Shown here one piece after another: positions 59,607-64,000 of a stretch of DNA of 64,000 nt. The stretch's first letter is position 1. Every line of letters begins with the position of its first letter. Source of the DNA: Streptomyces abikoensis (GTDB lineage Bacteria > Actinomycetota > Actinomycetes > Streptomycetales > Streptomycetaceae); assembly GCF_014648775.1 (NCBI RefSeq), contig NZ_BMRT01000004.1, positions 372,001-436,000 on the forward strand. The letters are read 5' to 3'. The position numbers were made by a program, and so were the translations under genes. The notes below the pieces were generated by a model. That model was not told the DNA's origin, did no database searches, and saw only the letters and a program-made list of their open reading frames with translations.

Positions 59607-60043
59607 CTCAGGTCTCCGTCCAGGTCGCCGTCGGCGGCCTGCTCCCGGGCGTGCTCCTCGGCCTTGCCGCGGGTGGCGACGGCGTCGGCGGGCAGCTCGA
59701 TCTCCGGGCAGTCCTTCCACAGCCGCTCCAGGGCGTAGAAGACGCGCTCCTCGCTGTGCTGCACGTGCACGACGATGTCGACGTAGTCCAGGAGCACCCA
59801 GCGGGCGTCGCGGTCGCCCTCGCGGCGCACCGGCTTGGCGCCGAGCTCCTTGAGCAGCCGCTCCTCGATCTCGTCGACGATCGACTTGACCTGGCGGTCG
59901 TTGGGGGCCGAGGCCAGCAGGAAGGCGTCGGTGATCGACAGTACGTCGCTGACGTCGTAGGCGATGACATCGTGCGCGAGCTTGTCGGCGGCAGCCTGGG
60001 CGGCGGCCTGGATGAGCTCGATGGAGCGGTCCGTGGCGGTCAC
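59603..60043 (-). CDS. rsfS: Ribosomal silencing factor RsfS
   Basis: Binds L14 and blocks 50S-30S joining in starvation. The 146-aa protein has YDVSDVLSITDAFLLASAPNDRQVKSIVDEIEERLL and WVLLDYVDIVVHVQHSEERVFYALERLW, the family signatures. GTG 60043 is the first in-frame start. Neighbour of nadD, as in most bacteria, with an LCP gene inserted between. Confidence 0.95.
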   Translation of the reverse strand: MTATDRSIELIQAAAQAAADKLAHDVIAYDVSDVLSITDAFLLASAPNDRQVKSIVDEIEERLLKELGAKPVRREGDRDARWVLLDYVDIVVHVQHSEERVFYALERLWKDCPEIELPADAVATRGKAEEHAREQAADGDLDGDLS

Positions 60044-60151
60044 AAGCCATGCTTTCGTAAAGAGGGTCAGTACGTCTCAAGGGTCTCACGACCCGCCGAC
60101 GGCCCTCCCGGCCTTTTCCGCCACGCCCTCCGTGCCCGGGCTCCCGCCCCC

Positions 60152-61816
60152 TCAGCCCTTGTAGTCCTTGCCCAGGACCACGGCGACGTCCGCGTTGCCC
60201 GCCTCCGTGCCCTTGCGCACGGCCTTCTCCGGCAGGCCCAGCGTCCTGGCGACCTCCTTGGCCTCGGCCGCCCGGGCATCGTCCGCGTAGGTCACCGAGG
60301 AGGCCGCCTCCGCCGTGCCCGGGGCACCGCCGTCGACGTAGGTGTAGCCGCCGTTGACCAGCGCGACCTGCGCCGTTCCGGACGCGGCGGCGGATCCTGT
60401 GGCGTTCTTCACGCTCACCCGGGGCGGCGCGCCCTTGGCCGTGGCGCGCACCGTGCCGCCGAGGACGTCCTTGACCATGGCGTCGGCCGGCTGCCCGCCG
60501 AGCGCCCCGTCCGCCTTCACGGGCAGGACGGAGGTGGCGTACGCCCCCTCCTTGGCCTTCTCCGCGAGGTGGGCCAGGGAGGCGCCGAGCTGCTGGACGG
60601 AGAGCGAGGGGTCGGGGATCTGGGCCAGGGAGTCGACGGTCGTGGTGGCCGCCCGCGGGTCGGTGGACATCTTCCGCAGCACCGCCTGCATGACCTGGCC
60701 GAACCGGGCCAGCTGCCGCCCCTGGTCCTCTCCGGTGGCCCGGTACGTGGCGTAGCCGACCGCGGCCCGGCCGCCGAGGGTCCTGCCCTTGCCCTGCTCG
60801 ACCAGCGGGCCGTCGCCCTGCTTGGCGCCGGGCACGGTCGCGTCCGTGTCGACCGTGATGCCGCCGACGAGCTCGACCAGGTTCTCCAGGTAGGGGGTGT
60901 CCAGCCGCCAGCTGCCCTTGATGTCCGCGCCGAGCAGGGTGTTCAGGGCGTCCCTGGTCGCCCCCGTGCCGGCGTCCTGGACGGCCTTGCCGAGCGTCGT
61001 GGCGGTGCCGCCCTCCTTGGTGGTGAGCCCCAGCGAGTTCGGCAGCAGCAGGGTGGTGGCCTTCTTGCTGGTCTCGTTGTCGACCAGCAGGGCGGTGGAG
61101 CTGTCGCCGCCCTGGGTCTGCCGCAGGTGCACGACGATCACGTCCCGCTTCTGCGCTCCCGCCGCGGCCGCCGTGCTCTTCTTCTCCTCTCCTCCGGAGA
61201 GGAGGAACCAGCCGATGCCGCCGCCCAGCGCGAGGACGAGCACCACGGCGAGGGCGACGACGCGGTTGCGGCCCTTGCGCTTGCGCTCGTCGCGGCGCTC
61301 CGTGCGGCTCTCGCTGAACTTGAGCCAGTCGATGACGTCCTCGGAGCCCTCGTCCGGCTCCTCGATGAAGGAGAACTGCTCGGTCCGGTAGGCGTCCGCC
61401 TCCGGCGCGGAGCCGGGCGCGGGATCGGGTGCGGAGCCGGGCGCGGAGTCGGCCGCGGGCCGGGGCTCCGGGATGCGGCCGTCCGCCGTCCCCTCGTGTT
61501 CCCCCTGGCCGACGGGCTCCCCCTGGCCGACGGGGCCCGTCTGCCGGGGGATCCACTCCTGCTGGGCCTGCTGCGCCTGCTGGGTCTGCGTCGCGTAGGA
61601 GTCGTACGCCGTTTGCGAGTGCTGGGGCTGCGCGGTGTACGGGTCGTAGCCGTGCGTCTGTTGCTGGATCGGCTGGCCGTAGGCGTCGTACACGCGCTCC
61701 GGGGCGTCCGGCCGGTACACGGGTTGGCCATAGGCGTCGTAGCCGTACACCTGCGCCTGTGCGTACGGGTCGTGCGCGTATGGGTCGTGCGCGTACGGGT
61801 CCTGTCGGTCGTTCAC
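60152..61816 (-). CDS. LCP/LytR-family protein with LytR_C domain and repeat N-terminus
   Basis: Cell-wall polymer ligase-like protein, about 554 residues. The N-terminus (about 1-75) has DPYAHDPYAHDPYAQ and YDAYGQP repeats. A basic region and one membrane helix (about 190-212, VVALAVVLVLALGGGIGWFL) are followed by an LCP domain (about 228-390) and a C-terminal LytR_C domain (about 460-554). Normally transfers teichoic-acid-like or arabinogalactan-like polymers to peptidoglycan. GTG 61816 is the first start after nadD. It was placed by frame and similarity in length. Confidence 0.87.
   Translation of the reverse strand: MNDRQDPYAHDPYAHDPYAQAQVYGYDAYGQPVYRPDAPERVYDAYGQPIQQQTHGYDPYTAQPQHSQTAYDSYATQTQQAQQAQQEWIPRQTGPVGQGEPVGQGEHEGTADGRIPEPRPAADSAPGSAPDPAPGSAPEADAYRTEQFSFIEEPDEGSEDVIDWLKFSESRTERRDERKRKGRNRVVALAVVLVLALGGGIGWFLLSGGEEKKSTAAAAGAQKRDVIVVHLRQTQGGDSSTALLVDNETSKKATTLLLPNSLGLTTKEGGTATTLGKAVQDAGTGATRDALNTLLGADIKGSWRLDTPYLENLVELVGGITVDTDATVPGAKQGDGPLVEQGKGRTLGGRAAVGYATYRATGEDQGRQLARFGQVMQAVLRKMSTDPRAATTTVDSLAQIPDPSLSVQQLGASLAHLAEKAKEGAYATSVLPVKADGALGGQPADAMVKDVLGGTVRATAKGAPPRVSVKNATGSAAASGTAQVALVNGGYTYVDGGAPGTAEAASSVTYADDARAAEAKEVARTLGLPEKAVRKGTEAGNADVAVVLGKDYKG
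61759..61803. repeat. 15-bp tandem repeats coding DPYAH units
   Basis: GGGTCGTGCGCGTAT/C repeats three times in frame near the 5' end of the LCP gene and encodes DPYAH units, so copy changes would be in steps of five residues. Confidence 0.6.
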
Positions 61817-61862
61817 CAGTGCCCCTCGGTGGCCGGCGGGCCGGAGCCGGCCGTCGTGCGGT

Positions 61863-62474
61863 TCAGCCGTCGTGACGGTACAGCTTGCGCTTGTCGATGT
61901 AGCGCACCACACCGTCGGGCACGAGGTACCAGACGGGCTCGCCCTGCGCCACACGGGCGCGGCAGTCGGAGGAGGAGATGGCGAGGGCGGGGACCTCCAC
62001 GAAGGAGACCCGGTCCTCGGGCAGCCCCGGGTTGGCCAGTATGTGGCCCGGCCGGGTGACGCCGATGAAGTGGGCCAGCGAGAAGAGCTCCTCGGTGTCC
62101 CGCCAGGTGAGGATCTGCGCGAGGGCGTCGGCGCCGGTGATGAAGAACAGGTCCGCGTTCTCGTTGAGGTCCCGCAGCTCACGGAGGGTGTCCGTGGTGT
62201 AGGTGGGGCCACCGCGGTCGATGTCGATCCGGCTGACCGAGAACTGCGGGTTGGACGCGGTGGCGATCACCGTCATCAGATAGCGGTCCTCGGCGGGGGA
62301 CACCGCACGGTGGCTCTTCTGCCACGGCTGCCCGGTCGGCACGAAGACCACCTCGTCCAGGTGGAACTGCGCGGCCACTTCGCTCGCGGCGACCAGGTGA
62401 CCGTGGTGGATGGGATCGAACGTCCCGCCCATCACTCCGAGCCGCCGCTTCCCGGGCTCTGTCTGCTCTCCCAT
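61863..62474 (-). CDS. nadD: Nicotinate-nucleotide adenylyltransferase
   Basis: Makes deamido-NAD from nicotinate mononucleotide and ATP. The 203-aa protein has [19 protein letters not shown] (nucleotidyltransferase HxGH motif, about 15-33), [11 protein letters not shown], and late SSSDCRARV. Length is normal. ATG 62474 is chosen; the longer frame to 62597 lacks a site. In line with rsfS. Confidence 0.96.
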   Translation of the reverse strand: MGEQTEPGKRRLGVMGGTFDPIHHGHLVAASEVAAQFHLDEVVFVPTGQPWQKSHRAVSPAEDRYLMTVIATASNPQFSVSRIDIDRGGPTYTTDTLRELRDLNENADLFFITGADALAQILTWRDTEELFSLAHFIGVTRPGHILANPGLPEDRVSFVEVPALAISSSDCRARVAQGEPVWYLVPDGVVRYIDKRKLYRHDG

Positions 62475-62529
62475 GCGTGCAGACCCTACTGGGCGCGTTT
62501 CCACGCCGGTTCGCCAGGGACCGGTGGGA

Positions 62530-62691
62530 TCAGCGGTCGCGGTTGAAACGGGTGGTGATCCACAGCAGGAGCAGCAGGATGACCAGGGCGGAGCCACCGG
62601 TGATGGCGGGGCTGAGGCTCTCGTGGGTGTCCACGTGGTGGCCCTCGGCGGCGAGGGAGACCAGGGCGCTGTGGGCGGTGGCGATGTTCAC
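62530..62691 (-). CDS. Tiny single-TM membrane protein
   Basis: 53 residues from GTG 62691. [20 protein letters not shown] is followed by a C-terminal membrane helix (about 29-46, [18 protein letters not shown]) and an RFNRDR end. It is too short to assign. High GC3 and its position between nadD and another tiny gene support a real gene. Confidence 0.65.
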   Translation of the reverse strand: MNIATAHSALVSLAAEGHHVDTHESLSPAITGGSALVILLLLLWITTRFNRDR

Positions 62692-62850
62692 GTCGGCAGA
62701 ACCTATCCGGGAGGGATCGGGTTAACGGTTGGAGACTTCTGCCACATCGTATGCGGGCCCTTATGCGGAGCTCACGCCGACTCCACGTGTACGGGCCGGC
62801 GGGCCCGCCGCGTGAGCGTCGCCGGGGCCGGCCGGCGGGGGCTCCGGCGG

Positions 62851-63015
62851 CTACTTGCGATAGCCGCGCAGCAGGAGCCAGGCGACGAGGGGGACGCCCA
62901 CGAGCCCGACGATCAGGACGGTGCGCAGCAGGGCGCCGGGGCCCTGGTCCCCCTTGGAGACGGCGAGGACCTCGATGAGTCCGGGATGGGCGGCGAGAGC
63001 GGTGATGTCGGGCAT
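62851..63015 (-). CDS. Tiny single-TM membrane protein
   Basis: 54 residues from ATG 63015. MPDITALAAHPGLIEVLAVS is followed by a C-terminal membrane helix (about 29-49, LLRTVLIVGLVGVPLVAWLLL) and RGYRK. Divergent from the M48 peptidase. It resembles the adjoining tiny gene only in topology. Confidence 0.68.
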   Translation of the reverse strand: MPDITALAAHPGLIEVLAVSKGDQGPGALLRTVLIVGLVGVPLVAWLLLRGYRK

Positions 63016-63108
63016 GCCTCCACGGTAGCCATGTCGGTGGCACGGCCTAGGCTGGGGTCCGGAAAGCCCGGTGCGGACCGCGCCCGGCCGACGTGTCAGG
63101 GGGTCTCG

Positions 63109-64000
63109 ATGAGCGACAGCCAGGAGTACGTGCCCGGGGGCCCGGAGCGGCTGCCCGGCCGGGACCGCAGGCGGTTCCCCGGCATCTCCTCGCGGGCCTA
63201 CGAGCACCCGGCGGATCGCTCCGCCCTGGTGGCGCTGCGCAGGCTGAGCGGTTTCGACACGGTGTTCAAGGCGCTGAGCGGGCTGCTGCCGGAGCGCAGT
63301 CTGCGGCTGCTGTTCCTGTCGGAGTCGGTGCGGGTGGGCGAGCTCCAGTTCCCGCATCTGCACGCGATGCTGCTGGACGCCTGTGCCGTGCTGGACCTGC
63401 CGAAGGTCCCGCCGATGTACGTCACGCAGGATCCGCGGCCCAACGCCATGTGCGTGGGGCTGGACGAGCCGGTCATCGTGGTGACGACGGGCCTGGTGGA
63501 GCTGCTGGACGAGGAGGAGATGCGGGCGGCCGTGGGCCACGAGGTCGGCCACGCGCTGTCCGGGCACGCGGTGTACCGCACGATCCTGCTGTTCCTGACC
63601 GAGATGGCGGTCAAGGTCGCCTGGATCCCGCTGGGCGGGATGGCGGTGGCGGCGATCGTGACGGCGTTGCGCGAGTGGTTCCGGAAGTCGGAGCTGTCGG
63701 CGGACCGGGCGGGGCTGCTGGTGGGCCAGGATCCGCGGGCCTCGATGCGCGGCCTGATGAAGGTCGCGGGCGGCAACCATCTCCACGAGATGAACGTGGA
63801 CGCGTTCCTCGCCCAGGCCGAGGAGTACGAGCGCGGCGGCGACCTGCGCGACTCCGTCCTGAAGATCATGAACGTGCTGCCGCGCAGCCATCCGTTCACC
63901 ACCGTGCGCGCGGCGGAGCTGAAGAAGTGGTCCGAGAGCCGCGACTACCAGCGGATCATGGACGGCCACTACGCGCGGCGCGAGGACGACAAGGACGCCT
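63109..64000 (+). CDS. M48-family zinc metallopeptidase (3' end outside the window)
   Basis: Membrane-associated protease. The visible 297 residues have one or two hydrophobic helices (about 163-185, VYRTILLFLTEMAVKVAWIPL), the zinc motif HEVGHALSGH (about 144-153) and the third ligand in SELSADRAGLL (about 193-203). ATG 63109 has CAGGGGG upstream. Translation is still open at 64000. It is divergent from a tiny membrane gene. HtpX-like quality control is possible. Confidence 0.9.
   Translation, partial: MSDSQEYVPGGPERLPGRDRRRFPGISSRAYEHPADRSALVALRRLSGFDTVFKALSGLLPERSLRLLFLSESVRVGELQFPHLHAMLLDACAVLDLPKVPPMYVTQDPRPNAMCVGLDEPVIVVTTGLVELLDEEEMRAAVGHEVGHALSGHAVYRTILLFLTEMAVKVAWIPLGGMAVAAIVTALREWFRKSELSADRAGLLVGQDPRASMRGLMKVAGGNHLHEMNVDAFLAQAEEYERGGDLRDSVLKIMNVLPRSHPFTTVRAAELKKWSESRDYQRIMDGHYARREDDKDA

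Noticed and set aside
1-64000. CRISPR arrays, insertion sequences or integrases
   Set aside because: I see no regular repeat-spacer arrays and no transposase or integrase motifs; short repeats present are within genes or are operators.

Overview
The window is about 72 percent G+C, with strong third-position GC bias, frequent GTG and TTG starts, very rare TTA codons and F420/mycothiol-type genes. Together with the gene order lepA-hemW-hrcA-dnaJ, rpsT, holA, comEC-comEA, leuS, rsfS and nadD, this points to a Streptomyces chromosome; I cannot name the species. The right two thirds (about 28.8-64 kb) is conserved core. The left part (1-28 kb) is more variable: transport, regulation, secreted proteins and a glycan cluster. 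Genes are dense. No stretch longer than 300 bases lacks a gene, and the longest gap is about 264 bases (55658-55921). Several genes have unresolved starts (rnz, hemW, the histidine phosphatase and the membrane HTH protein); these are stated in the entries.

Layout. 1-2.5 kb: a divergent sugar-kinase / GH4 glycosidase pair around a palindrome. 2.5-5.9 kb: a ribbon-helix-helix regulator whose promoter is covered by helically phased TGGYGCCA boxes, followed by a DUF4097 protein and a DrrAB-like ABC exporter. 6-8 kb: mycothiol-dependent formaldehyde dehydrogenase and a secreted HAD phosphatase. 8-9.5 kb: a membrane-anchored HTH protein divergent from a secreted protein that resembles its extracytoplasmic domain, with 10-bp phased repeats between them. 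9.5-11.4 kb: RNase Z, HIT protein and a lipoprotein. 11.6-17 kb: a GT2 / GT39-like / copper-radical-oxidase cluster; the oxidase has a TTA codon and a C-terminal Excalibur domain. 17-21 kb: RDD, MepB, PPOX/HxlR, a Tat-exported triple-repeat protein, a racemase and a lipoprotein. 21-23.2 kb: a WhiJ-type module (HATPase, XRE, DUF397) with a clear inverted repeat. 23-26 kb: an exported deaminase, an MFS/HxlR pair (MFS with a TTA codon) and a small secreted protein. 26-28.8 kb: three tandem LuxR paralogues.

Core region. RsmE, a nitronate monooxygenase, dnaJ and hrcA follow. hrcA has a perfect CIRCE element, and the dnaJ 3' end is duplicated in frame downstream of its stop. Then come an MBL hydrolase, a DUF3097 protein, HemW, a SpoIIE-type phosphatase with its own ATP-binding domain, an acyl-CoA synthetase, LepA, S20, HolA, an RraB-like protein and arylamine N-acetyltransferase. 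ComEC has a probable one-base frameshift near its end, and ComEA and a DegV protein lie upstream of it. leuS lies behind a short Leu-rich leader peptide and an intrinsic terminator, which suggests attenuation. An S53 peptidase, a cytochrome-b-like / NuoF-like redox pair, two identical tRNA-Ala(GGC) genes flanking a small zinc-ribbon gene, a histidine phosphatase, RsfS, an LCP protein, NadD, two tiny single-TM proteins and an M48 peptidase (cut by the window end) complete the window.

Common themes are divergent regulator/target pairs with palindromic or phased operators, possible leaderless starts with a TANNNT-like box 6-7 bases before ATG, and a Streptomyces-type interspersed repeat translated in frame inside two unrelated genes.
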